Shown piece by piece: positions 1 through 7,058 of a stretch of 9,126 nt of DNA. This DNA comes from Spirochaetaceae bacterium. Its GTDB lineage: Bacteria; Spirochaetota; Spirochaetia; SZUA-6; Bin103. The translations under genes were made by a program, and so were the position numbers. Numbering within the stretch: the stretch's first letter is position 1; each line of letters starts with the position of its first letter. The notes under the pieces are model-generated. The model saw only the letters and a list, made by a program, of their open reading frames with translations, ran no database searches and had not been told where the DNA came from. The stretch is taken from contig JAPOQV010000178.1 in assembly GCA_026710565.1 (NCBI GenBank), forward strand, positions 1 to 9,126. The letters are read 5' to 3'.

Positions 1-278
1 AGGCGATGCTGCGGTTGGTCCTTCCGCAGGCGGCGCGCACGGTGCTGCCGCCGCTGGGCAACGACTTCGTGGCCATGATCAAGGATTCGGCGCTGGTCTC
101 CGTGCTGGGCGTGCAGGACATCACCCAGCAGGCCAAGGTGTACTCGGCCTCCTCGTTCCGCTTCTTCGAGACCTACAACACCGTCGCCTTCCTCTACCTG
201 GTGTTGACCATCAGCTTGTCGATCCTGGTGCGCACGCTGGAGCGCCGGCTGCGCCGCCACGTCGCACGCGAGCAGTAG
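1..278 (+). CDS. Polar amino-acid ABC transporter permease, C-terminal part (5' end outside window)
   Basis: Inner-membrane subunit of an ABC importer for polar amino acids (HisM/GlnP/ArtM type); it would form the channel and dock the ATPase. Only about the last 91 residues are present, read in the frame of codon position 3 and ending at TAG 276-278. The segment [14 protein letters not shown] followed by [16 protein letters not shown] is the characteristic EAA loop (the ATPase-docking helix) and following region of this family. A last hydrophobic helix ([16 protein letters not shown]) and a basic tail, [10 protein letters not shown], follow, as is usual for the C-terminus. The gene converges on the Nramp-like gene with only 17 bp between the two stop codons and no obvious terminator hairpin. 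The specific substrate cannot be told from this end of the protein. Confidence 0.9.
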   Translation, partial: AMLRLVLPQAARTVLPPLGNDFVAMIKDSALVSVLGVQDITQQAKVYSASSFRFFETYNTVAFLYLVLTISLSILVRTLERRLRRHVAREQ

Positions 279-295
279 CCGCGGGGCACGGCGCT

Positions 296-1738
296 TCAGA
301 TTCCGAACAGCTTCCCCGCAAGTCCCCGGCCGCTGATGCCGGCGAAGGCGACCAGGACCACCGCCGACACGATCGCGCCGGCCAGCATCGGCGGGCGGGT
401 CCGGTAGGCGGCCGGCAGCTTGAAGTTCAGGTAGAGCGCGCCGAGCATCATGAGCGCGATCGACAGGTTGGCCAGCACGAACCCCGCGACCTGCGTGAGG
501 ATGTCGAACGGGATGTTGAGCCAGACGATCACGAAGGTGGCGACCAGCAGGTACGCGCTGACGTACCGCCGGATCCGTCCGTAGTCCCACTGCCGGTCGG
601 GCCAGATCGCCTGGAAGAACTCCTGCAGGACGCGGGAGTAGATCTCCGGGAACGCCTGCAGCGTCCCCCACAGCGCGGCCACGATGCAGACGTAGTAGAC
701 CCAGATCAGCGATCCGTGGATGGCGCTCCAGACGTGGCGCTGCTCGGTGAGCAGGCTCCAGCCGGCGAACTGGCTCTGCAGCGGATACAGCACGGCGGCG
801 CCGGAGATCATGAACGCCCCCGTCACGACGAACAGGACGACGGCGCCCATGCCGACGTCCCACCGCAGCGGCGCGATGTTCCTGCGCATGCGCGCCACCT
901 GCTCCGGGTCGTCGGGCAGGTAGTCGATCCGGTCGCGGGTGAACGCGTGGCGGCGGATCGCCTCGATGTCCTGGTGTCCGGTCATGCCCCAGCCGTGGAT
1001 GCCGACCCAATTGGCATACACGACGTAGCCCATCGCGGTGCCGCCCACGTACGCGAACGCCGTCGCCATGGTCAACAGCGGGTTCTGCACCGCATCGCGC
1101 GGCGCCCACGCCGGGAACTCCGGCAGCCGTCCGAAGCTCAGGCTGCCGATGAGCGCCTCCCGGAAGTCGGGACGCACCATCAGGGTGCCGGCGATGGTCC
1201 CCAGCACCAGGATGCTGCAGATGACCAGTTGCTGCTTCTCCAGCTTCTCGAAGGAGAGGCGCAGGCCGAACGCCAGCGCCAGGGCGATGAAGCCGCAGGT
1301 GATGAGATTCCCGTACGTCAGCTCGGGGACGGCCGCCGGCAGCACGTCCTGGAGGAAGAAGTGGAACAGGTCCCCGACGGGCTTGGCGATCGGCACCCAG
1401 GCGAGCGGCGCGCCGATCATCTCCATCGCCCCGATCGCGAGCAGCAGCCAGCCGCGCGGGCCCGGCAGCCGCACCAGGCGGTGGCCGATGTGCTCGCCGC
1501 TGACCGCCGTGTAGCGACCGAGCAGGTAGGTGACGAAGATCCCCTTCACCACGCAGCTCAGCAGCACCAGCCACAACAGCCCGTAGCGCGCCCAGGCGCC
1601 CGCGCGCACGACAACTATGGTCTCGCCGGCGCCGATGCTCACCGACGCCACGATCGCCGCCGGCCCGAACACGGCCAGCAGCCCGATGATCTTCTTCAGC
1701 GACCACGGTTGCGCGAACACGCCGCTCGGCGGCGGCAC
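296..1738 (-). CDS. Nramp-like (SLC11-related) membrane transporter with altered metal-site motifs
   Basis: A 480-residue integral membrane protein with roughly 11 hydrophobic segments. The N-terminal segment FGPAAIVASVSIGAGE then RAGAWARYGLLW (residues 24-56) has the pattern of Nramp TM1, where classical members read GPG...DPGN...AGA.YGY.LLW. Here the DPGN metal-binding motif is replaced by G36-A37-G38-E39. The TM6 region, GGTAMGYVVYANW (232-244), keeps a methionine at the place of the classical MPH motif but has Gly-Tyr in place of Pro-His. The family carries divalent metals with protons; these substitutions make ordinary Mn/Fe transport doubtful, so the substrate is open. A hydrophilic loop at about 250-290 is rich in charged residues. 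The start is GTG at 1736-1738, 14 nt after the PhyH stop, with GAGGT about 6 nt upstream (about 1744-1748 on the minus strand). It is the second gene of a two-gene unit with PhyH. Confidence 0.8.
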   Translation of the reverse strand: MPPPSGVFAQPWSLKKIIGLLAVFGPAAIVASVSIGAGETIVVVRAGAWARYGLLWLVLLSCVVKGIFVTYLLGRYTAVSGEHIGHRLVRLPGPRGWLLLAIGAMEMIGAPLAWVPIAKPVGDLFHFFLQDVLPAAVPELTYGNLITCGFIALALAFGLRLSFEKLEKQQLVICSILVLGTIAGTLMVRPDFREALIGSLSFGRLPEFPAWAPRDAVQNPLLTMATAFAYVGGTAMGYVVYANWVGIHGWGMTGHQDIEAIRRHAFTRDRIDYLPDDPEQVARMRRNIAPLRWDVGMGAVVLFVVTGAFMISGAAVLYPLQSQFAGWSLLTEQRHVWSAIHGSLIWVYYVCIVAALWGTLQAFPEIYSRVLQEFFQAIWPDRQWDYGRIRRYVSAYLLVATFVIVWLNIPFDILTQVAGFVLANLSIALMMLGALYLNFKLPAAYRTRPPMLAGAIVSAVVLVAFAGISGRGLAGKLFGI

Positions 1739-1752
1739 CTCGACCTCGTCGA

Positions 1753-2724
1753 TCAGGATGCTCCGGGACGACGGTCGTAGGAGATCCAGCCCCGCTCCGG
1801 GCCGGGCGGGCGCGTGCGCTCGTAGCGTTGGCGAATGCGGTTGAACTCGGCCGCGGAGCGCACGACCGACTCGGGGTCGCGGGCGCTCTGCACGACGAAG
1901 TCGGCCTCCGGGGGGTAACAGGCGATCTCGGCGTCGGGGCGGTCCCAGGTGAATTCCTGCGGCGCCTCGCCGACGTTGTTCGGTACGCCCGCGTGCTGGT
2001 AGCGCAGGTCCAGGCTCCAGCGCACCACGTCGGTGTGGTTGGGCGTCGAGCAGTGCGGGGTGACGTTGGTCAGCAGCAGGACGCCGCCGAGCGGCACGGG
2101 CACCGCGACCGGCGCAGCGGTGTCCGGGAGGTCCGGGTCATCGATCGCCAGATAGCCGTTGGGACCTTCCGTGTAGTGCCGGACCACGCCCTTCCGGTGG
2201 GCGCGCGGCAGCACTTCCAGGCAACCGTTCTCGACGGTGGCGTCCACGAGCGGGATCCAGCAGGTCACGATCAGGTCCCGGTCGCAGTGCGGGTTGAAGT
2301 AGCCGGAGTCCTGGTGCCACGGCACCACGCCGCGCGCCATGCCCGGGATCTTCGGGCGGACCCGGTAGACCGACGAGGCGACGATCTCCGGCCCGATCAG
2401 GGACTCCACCACCTGCAGCAGGCGAGGATACGTGATCACCGCGAACAGCGCCGGGCCGCTGTACCCGCCGCCGCCCCGGCCGACGATCGGCCCCAGGATC
2501 TCGTCGGTCTCAGCGTAGATGCGCGACAGGCGCCGCTCGAACGGTTCCTCTTCGTAGAGCCGCGACAGCTTGCCGGCGGCCTGCAGCTCGACGGCGGTCT
2601 CGTGAATGACCCCCGTGAACTCGTCGCGCAGCGGCTCCAGGTCGGCCGCGGCGAAGACGTCCGGCACCATCAGGTAGCCCTCGCGCCGAAAGAACTCGAC
2701 TTGATGCTCGGCGAGTGCGCTCAC
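1753..2724 (-). CDS. Phytanoyl-CoA dioxygenase (PhyH) family Fe(II)/2-oxoglutarate-dependent oxygenase
   Basis: A 323-residue cytoplasmic oxygenase of the double-stranded beta-helix fold, expected to couple 2-oxoglutarate decarboxylation to hydroxylation of a small substrate. The Fe(II) facial triad is visible: W136-H137-Q138-D139 gives the HxD pair, and H224 in NVTPHCSTPNH is the probable distal histidine. R235 in VVRWSLDLRY is the likely 2-oxoglutarate carboxylate anchor. ENGCLEVLPRAHRKG (165-179) is the usual PhyH signature between them, and the N-terminal EFFRREGYLMVPDVF is typical. The length is normal. The start is GTG at 2722-2724 with GAGGG five bases upstream; the ATG at 2727-2729 is out of frame and closes at once with TGA. 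A palindrome lies 22 nt upstream of the start. The Nramp-like gene follows by 14 nt, so the two are probably co-transcribed. Members of this family act on very different substrates, and none can be assigned here. Confidence 0.9.
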   Translation of the reverse strand: MSALAEHQVEFFRREGYLMVPDVFAAADLEPLRDEFTGVIHETAVELQAAGKLSRLYEEEPFERRLSRIYAETDEILGPIVGRGGGGYSGPALFAVITYPRLLQVVESLIGPEIVASSVYRVRPKIPGMARGVVPWHQDSGYFNPHCDRDLIVTCWIPLVDATVENGCLEVLPRAHRKGVVRHYTEGPNGYLAIDDPDLPDTAAPVAVPVPLGGVLLLTNVTPHCSTPNHTDVVRWSLDLRYQHAGVPNNVGEAPQEFTWDRPDAEIACYPPEADFVVQSARDPESVVRSAAEFNRIRQRYERTRPPGPERGWISYDRRPGAS

Positions 2725-2746
2725 GTCATCCCTCGCTCGACATAAT

Positions 2747-2758
2747 GTCTATACAGAC
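2747..2758. promoter_or_regulatory. Candidate operator upstream of PhyH (GTCT-N4-AGAC palindrome)
   Basis: GTCTATACAGAC is an inverted repeat with perfect GTCT/AGAC arms around ATAC. It sits 22 nt upstream of the PhyH GTG, in an AT-richer pocket (ATAATGTCTATACAG) inside GC-rich DNA. The shape resembles sites of GntR-family (FadR subfamily) repressors, and TATAGA or CATTAT on the minus strand could serve as a -10 box. No good -35 is seen and no regulator gene is present in the window, so this is only a candidate. Confidence 0.3.
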
Positions 2759-2798
2759 GTTCGTGGCGGCGCTCGATGCCCCGGTCGAACCGAACGAA

Positions 2799-2821
2799 CG
2801 CCTCAAGGACCTCGTGAGGCG
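2799..2821. repeat. Inverted repeat, 7-bp perfect stem, 9-nt loop
   Basis: CGCCTCA (2799-2805) pairs perfectly with TGAGGCG (2815-2821). It lies between the DMFase-like gene and PhyH, on the minus-strand path from one to the other, and inside the antitoxin remnant. The bases that follow it on the minus strand (TTCGTTCGG) are only loosely T-rich, so it is at best a weak terminator of the amidase operon. Confidence 0.25.
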
Positions 2822-2876
2822 CCGACCGCTGTGGGAACGATAGCCGCTCCGGAAGCATTTGCAACAGCGGGGTGGG

Positions 2877-5150
2877 TCAGGTCGAGAAGGCCCGCAGCAC
2901 GTTCTCGGTGATACGGGAGACGTTGTTGTCGTAGCCGTTCCAGGAGAGGGCGCCCCGCCAGCAGATGGCGCCGGCCGAGAACACCGCTCCCCCGTTCGGG
3001 TACTCCAGGTAGGCCATGTCGGCGCGCACGAAGCGGTGCGGGGTGCCCGGGACTTGAGCATCATCCGGCCTGGCTCCGTCGCGGCCGGCCGTGAACCAGA
3101 GCCGCTCGTCGATCATGGGCTTGGCCAGATCGGTGTCGAAGCCGACCGACGATGCCAAGAGCAGCGTGCCGGGCGGGGAGCCGAGCTCGGCCTCCACCCG
3201 GTCGAACTCGTACCCGGCGGCGCCGTGCCGGACCTGCAGATTGGGGAAGTCGCCGATCGGTTCGACCTCGCCCACTCCTTCGAAGATGAACGCGACGCGC
3301 CGATCACGGCTGGCCGGCATGCGGTGGAACGGGACTCCGCGGCCGAATTCCGCGCCGGCGGTGCCGACGCCGACCAGCAGGTTGGGCGGCCGGCCCCGGT
3401 TGCGCCAAGTGCCGCCCGGCTCGCCGGTGGTGCTGTGGTAGCGCTCGGCCGGGTGGACCTCGAACGGCCAGCTTGTCCCCCAGCGCCGCACCTCCAGCAC
3501 GTGCGGCCGGGCCGGGTCGATGCTGGCCACGCCGTACAGGCCGTTGCCGGACAGGTACATGAAGCGGCCGCCGGCGTCGAGATAGGACGAGAGCGAGTCG
3601 AGCATGCGACCGGTCCAGTACTCGTGGTGGGAGCTGGAGATCACCACGCGGTAGCCGTCCAGCAGCGCGGAGCCCTCGGCGTGCAGGTCGTGGTCGGTCA
3701 GGAAGTCGGCCTCGATTCCCCTGGCGTCCAGCCAGTCCACCAAGTAGAGGTCGGCCGGAAACCGTGGCGGCGTCGCCATGACGCGGTAGCGGAACTTGGG
3801 CCGCATGGTGAGGTTGGGCTTCAGCCAGGAGCCGTACATCACGCCGGAGCCGTCGGTGTGCAGGTCGTACGGTCCGTACAGCGTGTTGTCGTCGATGTAG
3901 CGGAACACGTCGCGGGACAGCGCGGAATCGGCGAACGGCGCGTTTGAGGACCAGGTCGCGATGGCGTCGTCCCGCCATGCCCCGGGGCCCAGGTCGGTGT
4001 AGTTGCTGTAGCACTGATAGGTGACCGTCGACATCAGCACCGCGATGGGCGAGGTGCTGCGGCCCCGCGGGGGGCGCACCACGAACGGCAGGTGCTCCTC
4101 GTGGCGCCCGTCCGGCGTGGTCAGCCACGCCGCGTACACGCCGCTCGGCAGATCGTCCGGGATCTGCAGGGCGAAGTCCTCGGCCCAGCCGGCATCCTCC
4201 AGGTCGTCGCGATGGAAGTGGATGGCGCCGTACCGGTCCGGGGCGAGCCGGAAGCAGGTTCCCTCGCCGCGGAAGTTGTGCCCGGTCACCGCGCGCGCCG
4301 GCAGGTTGACCACGCGTCCGTGCCGGCCGTGGCCGGACACGTCGCGCGCCAGGGCGGTGCCGACGTCGCGCGAGAAGTCCCACGCGCCGGCCAGCTCGCC
4401 GGCCTCGGCCAGTGGGGCGAGGTCGTCCGGGCTGTCGGCCCACGCCCGCAACCGCTCCGCGGTGAGCGTGCCCGCCAGCAGCCGGGGCCGATCGATGCGG
4501 CCGTCGAAGTGGTGGGCATGCAGGCCGGCCGTATCCCGCGCTCCGGCCAGCATCAGCGCGGCGTCCGGCGGCGGCAGGATCGAGGCCGCCTCGAGCGCCA
4601 CCTCGGCCGGCGGGTCGCCGGGCCAGTGTCGCAGCGGCCGGCGCCACGCGGTTCCCGATGCGGCCGTACCGCCCTCCCGGACCCGCAGCGACAGGGCCAG
4701 CAGATACCACGTCCAGCGCCGCATCGGACCCAGCCGCGCGGCCACCCGTCCGGCGCCGACGACCTGCAGCTCGCCTTCGGCGGAGAGCGCCAGCGCCCAT
4801 CCGGTGTCATCGAGCGGCGTGCCCTGGCCGGCGATCACCTGCGGCGCCCCGGCCGCGGGGTCGGTCGCCTGCACGAATGCGCAAAACGTCACCTCCCGGC
4901 TCAGGTCCACGCCGTCGAGCGCCACGTCCACGTAGGAGCCGCTGCGGATCACCTCGCGCTTGCCCGGCCTGCGGCCGTCGATCGCGGACGGCACCAATCG
5001 CTGCTTGAAGCCCGGGCCGCTCGCGTTGGTGTCGCCGTGGATGAGCCGGACCAGACGCACGTCGTAGGCGGGCTGTCCGCAGCTCACCATGAACCGGATG
5101 CGCTCCCCGGGAGCGACGCCGGGCCGGTCGCTGTAGCCGACCAGCGTCAT
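2877..5150 (-). CDS. N,N-dimethylformamidase large-subunit-like amidohydrolase
   Basis: A 757-residue homologue of the beta (large) subunit of N,N-dimethylformamidase (DmfA2 of Paracoccus, about 760 residues), which hydrolyses the amide C-N bond with a mononuclear iron. Domains: an N-terminal beta domain (1-60); a LamG/concanavalin-like lectin domain (about 65-285; HHFDGRIDRPRLL at 213-225, WDFSRDVG then DVSGHGRHG at 257-278); and a C-terminal alpha/beta amidotransferase-like domain (about 365-757). As I recall, the Paracoccus iron ligands are Tyr399, Tyr440 and Glu521. Here SSHHEYW puts Glu at 510, and Tyr378/381/384 and Tyr425/428 lie near the positions expected from the same offset of about 11. 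N536 (LSGNGLYG) and E648 (GYEFDR) fit further reported active-site positions, so the protein looks catalytically intact. The ATG at 5148-5150 overlaps the decarboxylase stop (ATGA), implying translational coupling. No gene for the small subunit DmfA1 is nearby. The true substrate may be a different amide. Confidence 0.85.
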   Translation of the reverse strand: MTLVGYSDRPGVAPGERIRFMVSCGQPAYDVRLVRLIHGDTNASGPGFKQRLVPSAIDGRRPGKREVIRSGSYVDVALDGVDLSREVTFCAFVQATDPAAGAPQVIAGQGTPLDDTGWALALSAEGELQVVGAGRVAARLGPMRRWTWYLLALSLRVREGGTAASGTAWRRPLRHWPGDPPAEVALEAASILPPPDAALMLAGARDTAGLHAHHFDGRIDRPRLLAGTLTAERLRAWADSPDDLAPLAEAGELAGAWDFSRDVGTALARDVSGHGRHGRVVNLPARAVTGHNFRGEGTCFRLAPDRYGAIHFHRDDLEDAGWAEDFALQIPDDLPSGVYAAWLTTPDGRHEEHLPFVVRPPRGRSTSPIAVLMSTVTYQCYSNYTDLGPGAWRDDAIATWSSNAPFADSALSRDVFRYIDDNTLYGPYDLHTDGSGVMYGSWLKPNLTMRPKFRYRVMATPPRFPADLYLVDWLDARGIEADFLTDHDLHAEGSALLDGYRVVISSSHHEYWTGRMLDSLSSYLDAGGRFMYLSGNGLYGVASIDPARPHVLEVRRWGTSWPFEVHPAERYHSTTGEPGGTWRNRGRPPNLLVGVGTAGAEFGRGVPFHRMPASRDRRVAFIFEGVGEVEPIGDFPNLQVRHGAAGYEFDRVEAELGSPPGTLLLASSVGFDTDLAKPMIDERLWFTAGRDGARPDDAQVPGTPHRFVRADMAYLEYPNGGAVFSAGAICWRGALSWNGYDNNVSRITENVLRAFST

Positions 5151-6379
5151 CGCCGCCGGGCGTCGCGCGCCGCTCCCGCCAGCGCGCGCAGGAAGCCCGC
5201 CGCGCTCTCCCGGTCGCGTGACGGGTGCACGGAGAGCCGGATGAAGGGCATGCCGCGCAGCTCGCCGTAGCCCTGTCCCCAGCCACCCGCGGCCATCCGG
5301 CGGTGCACGTCCGCCAGGTCGATGGTCGGCGACGTGAACGCGATCACGGACACGGCCGGCGGGGCCACCAGCCCGAAGTCCGCGATCCGGCCGATGCCGT
5401 CGGCCAGCATGTTCACGAGGTCGATCAGGTGGGCGGTCGACCGGCGGTAGCCCGCGCGTCCCAGGTGCTTCATCACCGCCCAGGCGCCGGCCGCGCGGCT
5501 GCCGGGCTTCGTCGACGAGGTGGTGTGGATCAGGGTCGACTCGGTCGGGATGGCGTCGAACAGCGACGGCTCGCGGACGATGAAGAAGCCGGTGGCGATC
5601 GGCATCAGGCCCAGCTTGTGGCCGTCGGTCATCATCGACGTGACTCCCGGCAGCGCGAAGTCGAACGGCTCGACCGGGTGGCCGAGGTCGCGCTTGAACG
5701 GCAGCATGAAGCCGCCGAACGCGGCGTCCACGTGCAGCCACAGCCCCTTGCGTTGGGCGAGATCCGCAAACGCCTCCACGGGCTCGATGGTGCCGAAGCC
5801 GCCCGCCGGGGCCGAGCAGACCAGCCCGACGGTGCGCGGCGTGATCGCCCCCTCCACGTCCTCGACGCGCGGCACGAAGCTCTGCCGGTCCACGTCGACC
5901 TCGGCCAGCTCGATCCCCATCAGCTCGGCGCCCATCCGGAAGCTGAAGTGCATGGTGACCGGCGCCACGACCTGCGGCTGCGCCTGGCCGCCGTGCGCTC
6001 GCGCCAGCCGCATCGCGGCCAGGTTCGACTCCGTCCCGCCGCTGGTGATGAAGCCGGCTCCCTCCGGCGCGCCGAGCAGCGACGCCACCATGCGCACCGC
6101 CTCGCGTTCGATCTCCATCGTGCCGGGCTGCTGGTCGGCCGCCCACTCGACGAAGTACGTGCTGCGCATCAGCTCGTCGAGCTGGTGCGTGATCGGGTGC
6201 GGGATGCCCGAGTAGGAATTGCCGAAGTCCCGGTCGATGTCGTAGGGGTTGCGGCCGAGCCGCTCGCGGATGCCGCCGATCACCTCGCCCTCCCCGGCCC
6301 CTTCGTCCGGAAACGGCGTGACCGGTGCGGTGACGACCGGCGTTCTGCCGGCCGGTTTGTCAAACTCTGCGGTGACCAT
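5147..6379 (-). CDS. PLP-dependent group II (MfnA-like) amino-acid decarboxylase
   Basis: A 410-residue fold-type I PLP enzyme, closest by eye to archaeal-type MfnA tyrosine/aspartate decarboxylases and related group II decarboxylases or sphingosine-phosphate-lyase-like enzymes. The landmarks are in the right order: PGTMEIEREAV (85-95), phosphate-binding TSGGTESN (112-119), stacking histidine H144 in HFSFRMGAELMG, cofactor Asp217 in LHVDAAFGGF, and Schiff-base Lys255 in TDGHKLG. It would convert an amino acid to its amine and CO2 in the cytoplasm; which amino acid is not evident. The ATG at 6377-6379 is the only in-frame start, because the vapC stop TAG (6389-6391) lies three codons upstream in the same frame. 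No Shine-Dalgarno is seen before it, so translation probably depends on vapC. The 3' end overlaps the amidase start by 4 nt, which would give coordinated production of the two enzymes. Confidence 0.87.
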   Translation of the reverse strand: MVTAEFDKPAGRTPVVTAPVTPFPDEGAGEGEVIGGIRERLGRNPYDIDRDFGNSYSGIPHPITHQLDELMRSTYFVEWAADQQPGTMEIEREAVRMVASLLGAPEGAGFITSGGTESNLAAMRLARAHGGQAQPQVVAPVTMHFSFRMGAELMGIELAEVDVDRQSFVPRVEDVEGAITPRTVGLVCSAPAGGFGTIEPVEAFADLAQRKGLWLHVDAAFGGFMLPFKRDLGHPVEPFDFALPGVTSMMTDGHKLGLMPIATGFFIVREPSLFDAIPTESTLIHTTSSTKPGSRAAGAWAVMKHLGRAGYRRSTAHLIDLVNMLADGIGRIADFGLVAPPAVSVIAFTSPTIDLADVHRRMAAGGWGQGYGELRGMPFIRLSVHPSRDRESAAGFLRALAGAARDARRR

Positions 6380-6388
6380 GGGCGAACG

Positions 6389-6787
6389 CTACACCCAACA
6401 GGCGGTGCGCAGGCCGTCCACCCGGTCGAACTCTCGCTGGTTGTTGGTCACCAGCGTCAACGCCTCGCTGCGGGCGTGGCCGGCGATGTGGAGGTCGTTG
6501 GGTCCGATCACCTGACCCCTGCGTTCGAGATCCGACTTGATCTCTCCATAGTGGTGGGCCGCACTCTCGCCGTACTCCAGCACGCTCAGCCGTGAAACGA
6601 AATTGTCCACCTGCCGCCGTGCCGTGGTTGGGTTCGCGCTCTTCTCCACTCCATGGAGCAACTCTGCCAAGGTAATCGCGCTGAGACAGATCTCCCCCGC
6701 ATGAGCGTTGAAGGAGGCCAACGCGGCCAGCGGCTTTCGGTTGATGACGTAGATCGACAGATCGGTGTCGAGCATGAATTGGATCAC
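6389..6787 (-). CDS. vapC: VapC toxin, PIN-domain ribonuclease
   Basis: 132 residues, the length of the enterobacterial VapC that cleaves initiator tRNA-fMet in the anticodon loop, and very like it throughout (FMLDT at 4-8, AITLAELLHGVEKS at 37-50, VIGPNDLHIAGHARS at 93-107, LVTNNQREFDRV at 112-123). The acidic PIN residues D7, E42 and D98 are all present, so the nuclease looks intact. A small difference is D9, where the enterobacterial protein as I recall it has Asn. The start is GTG at 6785-6787, overlapping the vapB stop as GTGA; this is the usual coupled antitoxin-first order. The stop is followed after 9 nt, in the same frame, by the decarboxylase start codon. tRNA-fMet as the target is inferred from similarity. 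Confidence 0.93.
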   Translation of the reverse strand: MIQFMLDTDLSIYVINRKPLAALASFNAHAGEICLSAITLAELLHGVEKSANPTTARRQVDNFVSRLSVLEYGESAAHHYGEIKSDLERRGQVIGPNDLHIAGHARSEALTLVTNNQREFDRVDGLRTACWV

Positions 6788-7020
6788 TGAAGGGGCTCAC
6801 GCACCTGATGCGGTCCTTGCTCGCCTCGTTCGATCAAGTCATCCGTCGATGCCTCCCCTTCGAGGAAAAAGGTGTCCCATGTGCGGTCGACGGGAGACAG
6901 TACGCGGTCCGGACCGACCACGCGGACGTTGACCTTCTTGATCCCGGGAGGAAAACGCGTCTCTGCCGGAAGGCGAACCGCTTGGGTGCGATTGTTCTCG
7001 AACACTGAACCGGTTGCCAT
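6784..7020 (-). CDS. vapB: VapB antitoxin, AbrB/SpoVT-type DNA-binding protein
   Basis: 78 residues, the normal size for this VapB class. The N-terminal AbrB-type swapped-hairpin domain (about 1-50) has the family signature VFENNRTQAVRLP followed by RFPPGIKKVNVRVVG. The C-terminal part, including WDTFF (48-52) and the acidic stretch after it, is the segment that occludes the VapC active site. It should bind and neutralise VapC and, with it, repress the operon from the palindrome just upstream. The ATG at 7018-7020 has a strong Shine-Dalgarno. The protein appears full length and undamaged, so the pair is probably functional. Confidence 0.93.
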   Translation of the reverse strand: MATGSVFENNRTQAVRLPAETRFPPGIKKVNVRVVGPDRVLSPVDRTWDTFFLEGEASTDDLIERGEQGPHQVREPLQ

Positions 7021-7026
7021 GGCGTG

Positions 7027-7031
7027 CTCCT
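7027..7031 (-). promoter_or_regulatory. vapB ribosome binding site
   Basis: AGGAG on the minus strand, 6 nt before the vapB ATG. It is the clearest Shine-Dalgarno in the minus-strand run from the ATPase to the amidase and contrasts with the absence of one before the decarboxylase. Confidence 0.7.
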
Positions 7032-7035
7032 CATA

Positions 7036-7058
7036 GCTCTATACGACGAATATATAGC
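7036..7058. promoter_or_regulatory. Candidate VapBC operator palindrome
   Basis: On the minus strand the half-sites GCTATATA and TATAGAGC flank a 7-nt centre. They are inverted repeats matching at 7 of 8 positions. The element sits between the presumed -10 and the ribosome site of vapB, where VapB-VapC complexes normally bind to autorepress. Confidence 0.5.

Larger units (their letters stand above)
2745..2843 (+). pseudogene. Apparent C-terminal remnant of a DUF1778 (TacA/AtaR-like) antitoxin
   Basis: A short plus-strand frame from ATG 2745 to TAG 2841-2843 encodes 32 residues, nearly all of which read like the C-terminal end of DUF1778 antitoxins: FVAALDAPVEPNERL, then KDLVRRRPLWER. In that family the C-terminal tail (F..aLd.Pp.PN..L..l) wraps around the partner GNAT acetyltransferase toxin. 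The N-terminal ribbon-helix-helix half is absent, because the upstream bases are the start region of the PhyH gene on the other strand. No acetyltransferase toxin follows; the DMFase-like gene ends at 2877. I read it as the relic of a TacAT/AtaRT module cut by a rearrangement. A chance match or a small functional peptide remains possible, since the identification rests on family recall. Confidence 0.5.

Noticed and set aside
279..295. A bidirectional terminator between the converging permease and Nramp-like genes
   Set aside because: Only 17 bp separate the stop codons, with no stable hairpin followed by a T-run on either strand.
716..1780. Long plus-strand open frame opposite the Nramp-like gene
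   Set aside because: Its translation is rich in Arg, Ala, His, Gln and Asp with no family features. It is the antisense shadow of the transporter gene, common at this GC content.
2859..3947. Plus-strand open frame opposite the amidase gene (also 4021-4935, 4092-5270 and 5225-6595)
   Set aside because: Low-complexity antisense translations with no recognisable domain, while the opposite strand carries clear, motif-bearing proteins.
5151..6146. N-terminal extension of the amidase open frame to 6146
   Set aside because: The extension is Arg/Gly/Ala-rich shadow of the decarboxylase gene in another frame. Recognisable amidase sequence begins at the ATG at 5150.
6380..6391. A frameshift or broken fusion between vapC and the decarboxylase, which share a frame
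   Set aside because: VapC is already full length at 132 residues and the decarboxylase is complete, so the TAG is a genuine gene boundary rather than a nonsense mutation.
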